Assembly: GCF_013378445.1 (NCBI RefSeq)
Contig: NZ_JABXYK010000018.1
Span: 22,792 to 86,791, forward strand
Reading direction: 5' to 3'
DNA: 64,000 nucleotides
From: Mycoplana rhizolycopersici
GTDB lineage: Bacteria; Pseudomonadota; Alphaproteobacteria; Rhizobiales; Rhizobiaceae
Under the pieces are notes generated by a model. The model saw only the letters and a list, made by a program, of their open reading frames with translations, did no database searches and had not been told where the DNA came from. Made by a program: the position numbers and the translations under genes. Shown piece by piece: positions 53,624 to 62,035 of the stretch; positions within the stretch are counted from its first letter, which is position 1, and every line of letters begins with the position of its first letter.

Positions 53624-55423
53624 ATGAGCCAGGAGGTTGATCCCGTCCAGCGTGCCTTTCTCGGAGTCGAGCGATCGGCGACCGGGCAGAGGTGGCTGGC
53701 GCGGCTCGATCAGGCGGGCGAGAACCGGGCGCTGGCGATGAGCCAGAGCCTCGGCATACCCGACCTGATCGCCCGCGTACTGGCCGGGCGCGGCGTCGGC
53801 TATGACGAGGCGCTGGAGTTCCTGGATCCGACCCTGCGGCGGCTGATGCCCGATCCCTATCGCATGACGGATTGCGAGGCGGCGGCGGAGCGGATCGCGT
53901 CCGCGATCGCACGACGGGAGAGGGTGGCGATCTTCGGGGACTATGACGTCGACGGTGCCTGCGCCTCTGCCATCCTCTACCGTTTCCTCCGCCATTTCGA
54001 CGTCGATTGCGAAATCTATATTCCCGATCGCATTTTTGAAGGCTACGGGCCCAATCCGCAGGCGATCGACACGCTGATCGAGCGTGGCGCCAGGCTGATC
54101 GTCACCGTCGACTGCGGCTCGACCAGTTTTGATTCCGTTGCGCATGCAAGCGCACGCGGCATCGACGTCGTCGTGCTCGACCACCATCAGGTCGGGCAGG
54201 ATCTGCCGAAATGCACAGCCCTGGTGAACCCGAACCGAGAGGACGATCTCTCCGGTCTAGGGTACCTCTGCGCTGCCGGCGTGGTCTTCCTGGTGCTGGT
54301 GGCGCTGCAGAGGCTGCTGCGCCGCCGCGATCCGCGTGCGGGCGAACTGGATCTTCTGGCCATGCTTGATCTCGTCGCGCTTGCCACCGTCTGCGATGTG
54401 GTCCCGCTGAAAGGGCTGAACCGCGCCTACGTCGTCAAGGGGCTGGTCGCCGCACGCCACCTCGGCAATCCGGGACTGGCCGCGCTCGTCAAGCAGGCGG
54501 GGATCGGTGGGCCGATCACGCCCTATCACTTTGGCTTCATGGTCGGCCCCCGGATCAATGCCGGCGGGCGCATCGGCGATGCCGCGCTCGGCAGCCGCTT
54601 GCTGACTCTGGACGATGCCTCGCAGGCCGAGGCAATCGCAATTCAACTCGACGGTCTGAACCGCGAGCGCCAGGCGCTCGAAGTGGCGATGCTGGCCGAG
54701 GCCGAAGCCGAGGCGAGTGCCGAATACGGTTCCGGCGAGAGCGCGGCCGTCATCCTGACCGCCCGCGAAGGCTGGCATCCGGGTGTGGTCGGCCTTCTGG
54801 CCTCGCGCCTCAAGGATCGCTTCCACCGGCCCGCTTTTGCCATTGCCTTCGATCCCAACGGCAAGGGTACCGGCTCCGGCCGCTCGATCAACGGCTTCGA
54901 TCTCGGACGCATGGTACGCGCGGCCGTGGACGAAGGAATACTCGTCAAGGGGGGTGGCCACGGCATGGCGGCCGGCCTGACGGTCGAGCGCGCACAGCTT
55001 GGCAGGCTCCGCAGCTTCTTCGAGGAACGGGCGGAAAAGACGGTCCGCGAACTGACGGCGACCCGCACAATGAAGATCGACGGCGCGTTGTCGGCCTCAG
55101 GCACGACGATCGCGCTGGCCGACCAGCTGGAGCAGGCAGGCCCGTACGGCTCCGCCCATCCGCAACCCGTCTTCGCGCTTGCTGCCCATCGCCTGCTGGA
55201 TGCGCGCCAGGTCGGCGTGAACCATCTCAAACTGACGCTGGAAGGGCCCGACCGGGGCCGGATCGAAGCCATGGCGTTTCGCGCCGTCGACGCTCCGCTC
55301 GGCGCCTTCTGCCTCGCCCGCCGCGGGCAACTCATGCACGTGGCCGGCTCGGTCTCCGCCGACCAATGGCAGGGAAGCCGGCGCGTCCAGTTCCGCGTGA
55401 GCGATGCGGCCGAGGCTTTCTAG
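53624..55423 (+). CDS. recJ: Single-stranded-DNA-specific exonuclease RecJ
   Basis: 599-residue 5'-3' ssDNA exonuclease of recombination and mismatch repair. DHH-superfamily motifs are FGDYDVDGACASA near residue 105, VTVDCGS near 165, VVVLDHHQVGQD near 187, PRINAGGRIGDA near 308, and DHHA1 GGGHGMAAGLTVE near 443. An OB-like C-terminal domain follows. ATG 53624 has AAGGAG 5 bases upstream; an in-frame ATG at 53609 does not. Confidence 0.95.
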   Translation: MSQEVDPVQRAFLGVERSATGQRWLARLDQAGENRALAMSQSLGIPDLIARVLAGRGVGYDEALEFLDPTLRRLMPDPYRMTDCEAAAERIASAIARRERVAIFGDYDVDGACASAILYRFLRHFDVDCEIYIPDRIFEGYGPNPQAIDTLIERGARLIVTVDCGSTSFDSVAHASARGIDVVVLDHHQVGQDLPKCTALVNPNREDDLSGLGYLCAAGVVFLVLVALQRLLRRRDPRAGELDLLAMLDLVALATVCDVVPLKGLNRAYVVKGLVAARHLGNPGLAALVKQAGIGGPITPYHFGFMVGPRINAGGRIGDAALGSRLLTLDDASQAEAIAIQLDGLNRERQALEVAMLAEAEAEASAEYGSGESAAVILTAREGWHPGVVGLLASRLKDRFHRPAFAIAFDPNGKGTGSGRSINGFDLGRMVRAAVDEGILVKGGGHGMAAGLTVERAQLGRLRSFFEERAEKTVRELTATRTMKIDGALSASGTTIALADQLEQAGPYGSAHPQPVFALAAHRLLDARQVGVNHLKLTLEGPDRGRIEAMAFRAVDAPLGAFCLARRGQLMHVAGSVSADQWQGSRRVQFRVSDAAEAF

Positions 55424-55479
55424 GGCGATTCCCGGAAAAGTGTGATGCGGTTTTCGCTGAGAATGAGTCGGAGACAGAG

Positions 55480-55554
55480 TGGTACGCCCAACGGGAATCG
55501 AACCCGTGTTTTCGCCTTGAGAGGGCGATGTCCTGACCGCTAGACGATGGGCGC
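55480..55554 (-). tRNA. tRNA-Glu (anticodon CTC)
   Basis: The minus strand gives a 75-base cloverleaf starting GCGCCCATCGTCTAGCGG and ending TGGGCGTACCA with encoded CCA. The anticodon stem TCGCC/GGCGA encloses loop CTCTCAA, so the anticodon is CTC. The T-arm has GGTTCGATTCC. The acceptor stem opens with a G-T wobble. Confidence 0.93.
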
Positions 55555-55567
55555 CTTCGGTCCTTGA

Positions 55568-55596
55568 AATATAGGGCCTTGCGATTCGCACGGCAA
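55568..55596 (-). promoter_or_regulatory. Promoter of tRNA-Glu(CTC)
   Basis: On the minus strand, TTGCCG (55591-55596), a 17-bp spacer and TATATT (55568-55573) lie 13 bases before the mature tRNA 5' end. Confidence 0.75.
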
Positions 55597-55665
55597 GGTC
55601 AGCGCTTACGCAGCCGAAACTTCGAGCTCTCGACCGAAAAACAAAACTTGTGCGACGAAGGAGGG

Positions 55666-55740
55666 TGGCACGCCCTAGGGGAGTCGAACCCCTCTTTTCA
55701 GAATGAAAATCTGACGTCCTAACCGATAGACGAAGGGCGC
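55666..55740 (-). tRNA. tRNA-Glu (anticodon TTC), copy 1
   Basis: 75-base cloverleaf with encoded CCA: 5' GCGCCCTTCGTCTATCGG, anticodon loop TTTTCAT closed by CAGA/TCTG, T-arm GGTTCGACTCC, 3' GGGCGTGCCA. The anticodon is TTC. Identical to the copies at 56025 and 56250. Confidence 0.95.
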
Positions 55741-55753
55741 GTGCGGTGGGCGT

Positions 55754-55782
55754 CTTCTACTCAGGGGGGCGGCTGTGCGCAA
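55754..55782 (-). promoter_or_regulatory. Promoter of tRNA-Glu(TTC) copy 1
   Basis: On the minus strand, TTGCGC (55777-55782), 17-bp spacer, TAGAAG (55754-55759). The same arrangement recurs before copy 2. Confidence 0.68.
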
Positions 55783-56024
55783 GACGTAAAATGATGATTT
55801 GGCAAATTTTTTCGGTTGCTGTGGATGAGCCATATGTCGGCCGGTTTGCACCGGTGCGCATTCCCGAAGGCGATGGCGGCCGCGCTTGCCGCGCTGGCGG
55901 GATTAGTTGGAAATATGTGAGCGGGCGTCGACAACCGCAAAGAGGGGGAGCGCCGATCAATCCGCGCGAGATCGCTTCCGCAGGAACCGAGCGAAGCAAA
56001 CAGCGGTGCTTGTCTGGGGAGGGA

Positions 56025-56099
56025 TGGCACGCCCTAGGGGAGTCGAACCCCTCTTTTCAGAATGAAAATCTGACGTCCTAACCGATAGACGAAGGGCGC
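56025..56099 (-). tRNA. tRNA-Glu (anticodon TTC), copy 2
   Basis: Identical in sequence to copy 1 over all 75 bases, CCA included. The bases beyond its 5' end (GTGCGATGGGCGTCTTCTAC on the plus strand) nearly match those of copy 1, so the duplication took its promoter along. Confidence 0.95.
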
Positions 56100-56112
56100 G
56101 TGCGATGGGCGT

Positions 56113-56141
56113 CTTCTACTCAGGCGAGCCTGTTTGCGCAA
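56113..56141 (-). promoter_or_regulatory. Promoter of tRNA-Glu(TTC) copy 2
   Basis: On the minus strand, TTGCGC (56136-56141), 17-bp spacer, TAGAAG (56113-56118), matching copy 1 in both boxes. Confidence 0.68.
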
Positions 56142-56249
56142 GGTGAAAAATAGCGCCGTGGCGAATTTATTCACAGGTCAAAATGGCACGGAACGGGAAA
56201 AGCGCCATCGCGAGTATGGACATGAAATCAAGCGCTTACTGGAAGAAAG

Positions 56250-56324
56250 TGGCACGCCCTAGGGGAGTCGAACCCCTCTTTTCAGAATGAAAATCTGACG
56301 TCCTAACCGATAGACGAAGGGCGC
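56250..56324 (-). tRNA. tRNA-Glu (anticodon TTC), copy 3
   Basis: Identical to copies 1 and 2 over 75 bases. Its upstream region differs and carries a closer-to-consensus promoter (56336-56364), so it may be the original copy. Confidence 0.95.
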
Positions 56325-56335
56325 GTGCGGGGCGG

Positions 56336-56364
56336 TTTATAGAGGGCGAATCCCGGTTCGGCAA
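56336..56364 (-). promoter_or_regulatory. Promoter of tRNA-Glu(TTC) copy 3
   Basis: On the minus strand, TTGCCG (56359-56364), 17-bp spacer, TATAAA (56336-56341). The -35 and -10 are nearer consensus than those of copies 1 and 2. Confidence 0.75.
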
Positions 56365-56654
56365 GCGCCAATCGCCGCAAATGTCAAAAAATCTTCACAT
56401 GCGTAAGGCTGTCGCGCAGAGCAAGATATAACTGTTTTATTTCAATATGTTAGGCCTCTGGTTGATCCGGCCCGCCGGTGCCGGACGGGCGGCCATCCAC
56501 CAGCATGACAGATGATTTCCATCGATCGCCCTGACAGGCAGAGAGCCCGCGAAAAGGGGGATCCTGCCTGGATCGGAACCGAACGGATCTGCTGGGTCTT
56601 CGCGAGTGAGGCAGGACATCTGCCGCGACGGCGCGGCGCTTCGCTACGCCGACG
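56365..56654. other. Intergenic region upstream of the tRNA-Glu cluster
   Basis: About 290 bp between the tRNA-Glu copy 3 promoter and the stop of the M15-type lipoprotein gene. It has an AT-rich patch near 56425-56450 (AACTGTTTTATTTCAATATG). No gene, RNA or strong hairpin recognised. Confidence 0.4.
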
Positions 56655-57920
56655 CTATTTCCGCTTGCCGCGGCATCTCCAGTTCCAGTCGCGCTCCGGA
56701 CCGATGTCGATATGCACCGATTCCGTATGGCAGTAGGTGCCGACGCCGCCGCGGCCGGGCATGGAGCGAAGATATTCCGCCAGTTCCCAGCGGCTGACGC
56801 CGGCGATCTGGATGTCTGCGGCTTCGCAGCGCGTATGCAGCGACTGCTTGGCCCGGTTGCCCTTTATCGGACGGACGCCGGACGTGACGATGACCGGCTT
56901 GCCGTAGTGCTGCTCGATCGACTTGAGCGTTGCAAGCAATTGCGGCTTGAAGCAGCCGGTATTGACCTTCTCAGTCTGCAGCCAGAGGCCATTGGGAGAT
57001 AGCCGTGCCAGTCCTGCAAGCGAGGCGACCTCGGTAACGCCGTTGTCTGCGCCGGCGTCATCCGGTCCGTCTTCCTCAACCTCGGAATGATCGTTGGGTG
57101 CTGCCGTCACAGCGGTTGCAACGCCGGGCAGGGAGGGCTGGCCGAGGGACGCCGTCTGGTAGGAACCGGCCGTCTCCCGGCTGAGCATACGCGGCTTCTG
57201 GCTCGTCGTTTTGTCGTTTTCGACGGCGGCCGGAGATTTCCGCTTCGACGCGAAGAGGGCCGCAAGCGTCAACGGCTTGCCGGTGTCGTTGTCAGCAGGC
57301 TGCCCTTGCGGAATCGCGCCGGGCGCAACACCCGGCTGTGCCTGCGCGATTGCCTGCGCGGCGGCACTCTGCCCGGGTTCGGCGGCAAGCGCGGAACGCA
57401 CGCTCGTCGGCAGCGGCACGCGGTCCGGCACCAGAGATGCCTCTTCGTCGGAAAGGGAAGGGGGGACGGAGCCCGTCGGCGTATCCTCTCCGGCGCTGGT
57501 CGTCGGATTGGTGCCGTAGAGGTTGCCGATTGTCGGGCTCGCGCTCGGGGTGCCGGCGATCGCTCCGGACGGCTGCGCCGCCGCGGACGCGTAGATGCTC
57601 GTCTGGTTGGCTTTCACCTGGGCCGGCTGCATGATGACGTCGCCGAGATTGGCCGGTGTATCTCCGTCGCCTGCGGTCTTCTGCGTGCCTGCTGGCGTAC
57701 CTTCGCCGTCCGAACGGCCGGCTGTTACCATGGGATCGCGATAATCGGACACCGTCTGTTCGTCACCGCCGGGCCGGGCGGTCTGCAGGACGGCAGCGTC
57801 CGGCGCCGAACCGTCGTCATCGGAGCGCATGTCGCCCGTTGCCGAGACGCAGCCCGAGAGTGCCAAGGCGGATACCGCGATCAGCAGGCCGCTTTGCATT
57901 ACGTTGAGTTTGTCGCCCAT
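56655..57920 (-). CDS. M15-type (YcbK-like) peptidase lipoprotein with long disordered linker
   Basis: 421 residues. An N-terminal signal with lipobox ALSGC (Cys near residue 26) marks a lipoprotein. Residues about 27-290 are low-complexity, rich in Ala, Pro, Ser, Thr, Gly and Asp. The C-terminal 125 residues match the YcbK/peptidase M15A family: PVIVTSGVRP, KQSLHTRCEAADIQIAGV (His and Asp ligands) and ESVHIDIGPERDWNW (His). It probably cleaves peptidoglycan peptides or binds the wall. The start is uncertain: ATG 57920 or 57956, neither with a clear binding site; 57920 leaves a normal n-region. Confidence 0.8.
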   Translation of the reverse strand: MGDKLNVMQSGLLIAVSALALSGCVSATGDMRSDDDGSAPDAAVLQTARPGGDEQTVSDYRDPMVTAGRSDGEGTPAGTQKTAGDGDTPANLGDVIMQPAQVKANQTSIYASAAAQPSGAIAGTPSASPTIGNLYGTNPTTSAGEDTPTGSVPPSLSDEEASLVPDRVPLPTSVRSALAAEPGQSAAAQAIAQAQPGVAPGAIPQGQPADNDTGKPLTLAALFASKRKSPAAVENDKTTSQKPRMLSRETAGSYQTASLGQPSLPGVATAVTAAPNDHSEVEEDGPDDAGADNGVTEVASLAGLARLSPNGLWLQTEKVNTGCFKPQLLATLKSIEQHYGKPVIVTSGVRPIKGNRAKQSLHTRCEAADIQIAGVSRWELAEYLRSMPGRGGVGTYCHTESVHIDIGPERDWNWRCRGKRK

Positions 57921-58289
57921 TCTGCGTGTGAACAGCAAATTGGATCCCCGATTCATTCTGGCGGCCAGCCCGAGGGAGGGCCTGCCCGCATTCGGAAAAA
58001 AGTCAGCTCCCATCCGGAAGCGACATCTTCCCGCCACCCGCGCACTGCGGACGGTGTCTGAGATTGCCCTGACAATAGCGTCGGAGCGGCGCTGTATCTC
58101 CTCCCCCGAGAAAAGTCTCCGCCGCCGGCGCCCACAATTCGGGCAAAAGGCGGCGAAACCGTGGTCATTTGAGCGCAATCATTGCAAAAAGACGGCGCCG
58201 CCACCCAGAATAGGCGAACTTTCAGCGCGATCCGTCCGCAACGGCGTGCGTTCCGTCACCGGTCCTAGCGGCCGGGCGTTGCGTGAGGC
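57921..58289. other. 369-bp intergenic region without a recognised feature
   Basis: Lies between the start of the M15-type lipoprotein gene and the gloA stop, both on the minus strand. It should contain the lipoprotein promoter and the gloA terminator. I find no convincing hairpin, RNA gene or coding frame; an in-frame extension of the lipoprotein gene here lacks family similarity. Confidence 0.4.
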
Positions 58290-58730
58290 TTACCAGCTAC
58301 CGGTGTTCGGCATCGAGGCCCAGGGCTCGGCCGGGGCCAGGTTCGCGCCCTTCTGCAGGATTTCGATAGAGATCCCGTCCGGCGACCGGACGAATGCCAT
58401 GTGGCCGTCGCGCGGCGGTCGATTGATCGTGATACCGTTGTCCATCAGGTGCTGGCAGAAACCGTAGATGTCGTCGACCTCATAGGCGAGGTGTCCGAAG
58501 TTGCGACCGCCGGTGTATTCCTCTGGGTCCCAGTTGTGCGTCAGTTCGATACAGGGCGCGGCATTCTGCTTCACACTTTCCACGTCCTCGGCCGCAGCGA
58601 GAAAGATCAGGGTGAAGCGTCCCTTCTCGTTGTCTATGCGTCGCGTTTCGACCAGCCCGAACAGGTCGCAATAGAAATGCAGCGACTGCTCGAGATTGTT
58701 TACCCGGACCATCGTGTGGAGAAAGCGCAT
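58290..58730 (-). CDS. gloA: Lactoylglutathione lyase (glyoxalase I)
   Basis: 146-residue VOC-fold enzyme that isomerises the glutathione-methylglyoxal hemithioacetal. Metal ligands fit the family: His in FLHTMVRV (residue 5), Glu in CIELTHNWDPEEYTGG, His in GHLAYEV near 75, and Glu in ISIEILQKG near 124. ATG 58730 has GAGGA 7-8 bases upstream. Glutathione for it is kept reduced by gor at 40791-42179. Confidence 0.92.
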   Translation of the reverse strand: MRFLHTMVRVNNLEQSLHFYCDLFGLVETRRIDNEKGRFTLIFLAAAEDVESVKQNAAPCIELTHNWDPEEYTGGRNFGHLAYEVDDIYGFCQHLMDNGITINRPPRDGHMAFVRSPDGISIEILQKGANLAPAEPWASMPNTGSW

Positions 58731-58931
58731 CTTGGTATCCTCGTCGAAAGAACGAATCTGCGCGGGAAGATAGGAGTTTGCCAGCCAGAGGCAAGCCTCG
58801 GCGGCTATAAGGGGATCGGGCAAAACTTTTTACGGAGGCTTGCCCAATCGTAATGGGACGATGTTATTCTGATCTTCAAGAATCAGTTAACCGTAATTCA
58901 TGTGACGCGTAATCGAGGGGCTGAGCAGATC

Positions 58932-59510
58932 ATGGCGGACAGGATTTCGACGAAGGACGTCGCACAGCAAGATGAGCAGGGTGGCGATGCCGTCGATCTG
59001 ATCGAGATTACCGGCGTGATCAAATGGTTCGACGTCGCCAAGGGCTTCGGTTTTATCGTCCCCGATAACGGCATGCAGGACGTGCTGGTTCACGTCACCT
59101 GCCTGCGGCGCGACGGTCACCAGACCGTGCTGGAAGGAACGCGCGTCGTCGCCCTCATCCAGCGCCGCGAGCGCGGCTACCAGGCATTCCGCATCCTCTC
59201 GATGGACCAGTCGACCGCGGTGCATCCCTCGCAGATGCCGCCGGTCAAGACCCATGTGCAGGTGACCCCGTCCAGTGGGCTCGAGCGCGTGCTGGTCAAA
59301 TGGTTCAACCGGACAAAGGGTTTCGGCTTCCTCACGCGCGGCGAGGGGACGGAAGACATCTTCATCCACATGGAGACGCTGCGCCGTTTCGGGCTCACCG
59401 AGCTGCGTCCCGGCCAGGTCGTTCTGGTGCGCTTCGGCGACGGCGAGAAGGGCCTGATGGCTGCGGAAATCCATCCCGACAATCCGCTTCCGGGCAACCG
59501 GGCACATTGA
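58932..59510 (+). CDS. Double cold-shock-domain protein
   Basis: 192 residues with two cold-shock domains. The first (about 25-92) has GVIKWFDVAKGFGFIVPDNG and VLVHVTCL; the second (about 115-183) has VLVKWFNRTKGFGFLTRGEG and IFIHMETL. Both keep the KGFGF/FIH-type RNA-binding motifs, the first with VHV. It binds single-stranded nucleic acid. Two-domain Csp proteins are typical of alphaproteobacteria. ATG 58932 is preferred to GTG 58902. Its stop overlaps the next start by one base (TGATG). Confidence 0.9.
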   Translation: MADRISTKDVAQQDEQGGDAVDLIEITGVIKWFDVAKGFGFIVPDNGMQDVLVHVTCLRRDGHQTVLEGTRVVALIQRRERGYQAFRILSMDQSTAVHPSQMPPVKTHVQVTPSSGLERVLVKWFNRTKGFGFLTRGEGTEDIFIHMETLRRFGLTELRPGQVVLVRFGDGEKGLMAAEIHPDNPLPGNRAH

Positions 59511-60010
59511 TGGCTGCCCGGCCCCACTCGTCTCTTTCCCGCATCGGCAGCGTCCTCGTGGCGCTTTTTTTGTTGCTGGTCGGCGCAAGTGTCGCGAAAG
59601 CCGACGAGAGCTTCCAGCAAGGGCCGCTGACCATCGTCACGGCAAAAGGCCTCCGGCACGCCTTTACCGTGGAATTGGCGCTGACGCCGCGTCAGCGCTC
59701 GCAGGGCCTGATGAACCGGCGTGAAATGGGACCCGATCGCGGCATGCTTTTCGACTTTGGCGAAACCCGCCAGGTCCTGATGTGGATGAAGAACACCTAT
59801 CTGCCGCTGGATATGCTTTTCATCGACGGCAAGGGCACGATCCGCACGATCCGTGAAAACGCCAAGCCGCTTTCGGAGGCGATCATCGATTCGCGCGTGC
59901 CGGTCGCCTACGTCCTCGAACTGAACGGCGGAACGGTCCGCAAGCTCGGCATCCGCACCGGCGACACGGTCGAAAGCCCGGTCATTCGCAAGGTTGGCGA
60001 GACACCTTGA
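59510..60010 (+). CDS. Exported DUF192 protein
   Basis: 166 residues. Signal peptide to about residue 32 (LVGASVAKADES). The DUF192 domain spans about 45-160: LALTPRQRSQGLMNRREMG, GMLFDFGETRQVLMWMKNTYLPLDMLFID and LELNGGTVRKLGI. Function unknown. Its ATG shares the A of the upstream TGA stop (59508-59510), so it should be translated by re-initiation from the cold-shock gene. Confidence 0.88.
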   Translation: MAARPHSSLSRIGSVLVALFLLLVGASVAKADESFQQGPLTIVTAKGLRHAFTVELALTPRQRSQGLMNRREMGPDRGMLFDFGETRQVLMWMKNTYLPLDMLFIDGKGTIRTIRENAKPLSEAIIDSRVPVAYVLELNGGTVRKLGIRTGDTVESPVIRKVGETP

Positions 60011-60103
60011 CGCCCGCGGCGCGTCATCACGGCATTGTTACATTTTCGCCGGCGGCCGAATCCCTGTAAGAGGCGGCCGAACGATATGGCAGTGAGGACG
60101 GAA

Positions 60104-60355
60104 ATGGCGGCGCGCGATCGGTATTCCAGGAAGCTCGAATGTTCGAAATGCGGCCGTAGCGGGTTTGCCGAGGCTTCGGAGGACGACGATCCGCGACGCA
60201 AGAACCCCGGCTTTCAGGTCGACGAAATGCCGGCCGGTTTTTCCGTCGAGCGTCCGTCGAACGATCCGGCCAAGTTCATGGTGCGTTGCCGTTGCGGCAA
60301 TGTGTTCGCGTTCCGGCAAAAGACCTACTATCCTCCGGGAGGCGAGCCGTCCTAG
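60104..60355 (+). CDS. Small zinc-ribbon-like protein
   Basis: 83 residues. CSKCGRSG near residue 14 and CRCGN near 65 give four Cys positions like a zinc ribbon. The rest is polar with no other recognised feature. GAGGA is 5 bases before ATG 60104; an in-frame ATG at 60086 is less well placed. Unknown function. Confidence 0.65.
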   Translation: MAARDRYSRKLECSKCGRSGFAEASEDDDPRRKNPGFQVDEMPAGFSVERPSNDPAKFMVRCRCGNVFAFRQKTYYPPGGEPS

Positions 60356-60448
60356 GCGACCCGGCCCGATCCGATATGCGGCAGACGGGGCTGGATGCAC
60401 CATTTTGCCGTCAGCATGAAAAGCGGTAACGACAAGGCAGAGACCTCG

Positions 60449-61564
60449 ATGATCCTTCGCACCTCCCACGCCATCTTGACGTTGTTCGTCGCCGTCATAT
60501 TTGCGGCGAATGCCTTTGCGGCGGAATTCAAGCATCCGGGTCTGATCAATTCCGGCAGTCGCCTCAACGCGTTGTCGCGGCTGGAAAAGGAAAGCCGGGC
60601 CTCTGACCGCAAGCAGAGCTACTACGACCTACTCGACAAGGACAAGCGCTTCTCGGTCGACTACCAGCCGGCGCCGATGGACTATGTGATCGTCACCGCG
60701 CGCGGCATGAATCCGATGGAGCGACGCTTCCGCAACGACATGATCGCGGCCTATTTCACGGCGCTGCGCTGGGTCAAGACCGGCGACAACCGGTATCGCG
60801 CCAAGTCGATCGAGATCATGAACGCCTGGTCAGACAAGTTCGTTGCTCTGGATCGGGAGAAGGGGACATGGAAGGGACAGATCCGGCTGGAAGCGGCATG
60901 GGCCGTGCCGATCTGGGCGAATGCGGCCGAAATCATTCTCTATTACAAGCATCCCTATGGAAATCCGGGACCGGAATGGCGGGATCGCGACGTCAAGAAG
61001 TTCCGCAAATTTCTGGGGCGCCTGCACCGCGAAATCGGCGAGGCGCGTGACCGCGTCGACAATCAGGGCGTTGCGACCGCGCTTGCCGACATGTCGATCG
61101 GCGTCTTCAATGACGACAGGCGGCTCTACGAGGCCGGGCTGGCGCGTGCGCGCAATCTGATGCCGCAGATCATCTCCGATGACGGTGAGGTCAAGGAATT
61201 GCGCAAGAGCGACTGCATCCATCCGCAGTATTCGCTTATCGGCCTGACCCAGGCAGCGCAGATCGAGATGAACCAGTCGGGCAAGAGCACATTGCTCAAT
61301 GCCAGGCGTCCGGGCAACAACGAGCCGATGCTCGCCAGCGGAATCGAATACATGGCGCGCGCCCTGACCGACGGAACGGACGCCCGCGACTGCCGCACCG
61401 GTCGCCTGATCGACGGCTACGCGCCGATTGCGAAAAAGATATACGCCAACGACAACAAGGCGCCGCTGAAGCAACTGGACAAGGCGATGTCGACGGTGCC
61501 TCAGCGCATGTCTGGCCTGTTCCCCGAGGCCGCCGACGTAACCCATGGCGCGGGCGTTCAATAA
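60449..61564 (+). CDS. Alginate-lyase-family (PL5-like) secreted protein
   Basis: 371 residues. Signal peptide to about residue 24 (VIFAANAFAAEF). The (alpha/alpha) toroid region matches the alginate lyase family: MERRFRNDMIAAYFTALRWVKTGDNRYRAKSIEIMNAW (in pieces, about 90-127) and GTWKGQIRLEAAWAVPIWANAAEI. At the place where lyases carry Asn-Asn-His, this has DNQG near residue 208. No exopolysaccharide genes are adjacent. ATG 60449 gives a proper signal peptide. Confidence 0.78.
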   Translation: MILRTSHAILTLFVAVIFAANAFAAEFKHPGLINSGSRLNALSRLEKESRASDRKQSYYDLLDKDKRFSVDYQPAPMDYVIVTARGMNPMERRFRNDMIAAYFTALRWVKTGDNRYRAKSIEIMNAWSDKFVALDREKGTWKGQIRLEAAWAVPIWANAAEIILYYKHPYGNPGPEWRDRDVKKFRKFLGRLHREIGEARDRVDNQGVATALADMSIGVFNDDRRLYEAGLARARNLMPQIISDDGEVKELRKSDCIHPQYSLIGLTQAAQIEMNQSGKSTLLNARRPGNNEPMLASGIEYMARALTDGTDARDCRTGRLIDGYAPIAKKIYANDNKAPLKQLDKAMSTVPQRMSGLFPEAADVTHGAGVQ

Positions 61565-61963
61565 CAAGTGACCACCGGCGGTTCGGAGGGAACGCCTCCG
61601 AACCGCCGGAGTGTCGATGAGGGGCGACCAACCTTCCGTCGTCAGCTACCGTCTTTTCGTGAGCAAGCGCGGGCTTGCGGTAAGGGCGGGCCATCGCCGA
61701 CGGCGCAGAGCGTGCAGCTGCGACCATCGCGCACCCGCTTGACGTGTGCACAATCCTTCAGGGAGTCGCCGTTTACAACGCTTGGGCGTGCACCGTACAA
61801 TGGCTGGCGGTTTGCGCGGCTGTTTCGCCAGTTCCGAATTGAGCCCCTTTCCAGCGATGGAGACGGGCTTTTCTGTGCGCGAAGGACAGGCCGGAAAATC
61901 AGCGTAAAATGCGGAATGCTGTTGGGCATGACAAAAGGGGCAGGGAATCCCTAACCCATTGTG
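61565..61963. other. 399-bp intergenic region left of the IS element
   Basis: Apart from the strong hairpin at 61575-61609, no gene or known RNA is recognised. Frames here look non-coding. A GGGCAGGGAATCCCTAACCC stretch lies against the IS end. Confidence 0.4.
61575..61609 (+). terminator. Hairpin after the alginate-lyase-family gene
   Basis: CCGGCGGTTCGGAGG (61575-61589) pairs perfectly with CCTCCGAACCGCCGG (61595-61609) around GAACG. A 15-bp stem 10 bp after the stop; no T-run, but stability alone suggests transcript end formation. Confidence 0.65.
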
Positions 61964-62010
61964 TCCGACCTGAGAGATAGGTGACGTTTTGTACCGGAGA
62001 CATGGGTAAC
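61964..62010. repeat. Left inverted repeat of the IS481-family element
   Basis: Begins TGTCCGACC and ends GACATGGGTAAC. Aligns with the reverse complement of 63208-63257 over about 47 positions with scattered mismatches; shared blocks are TGTCC, ATAGGT, TTGTACC and GACATGGGT. Confidence 0.8.
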
Positions 62011-62035
62011 ACTTTTCGCTTTGCGGGAGGTGTTG

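Noticed and set aside
55480..56324. Repeated tRNA units considered as attachment sites of an integrated element
   Set aside because: No integrase, phage gene or composition change lies between copies; the spacing and promoters fit simple tandem duplication.
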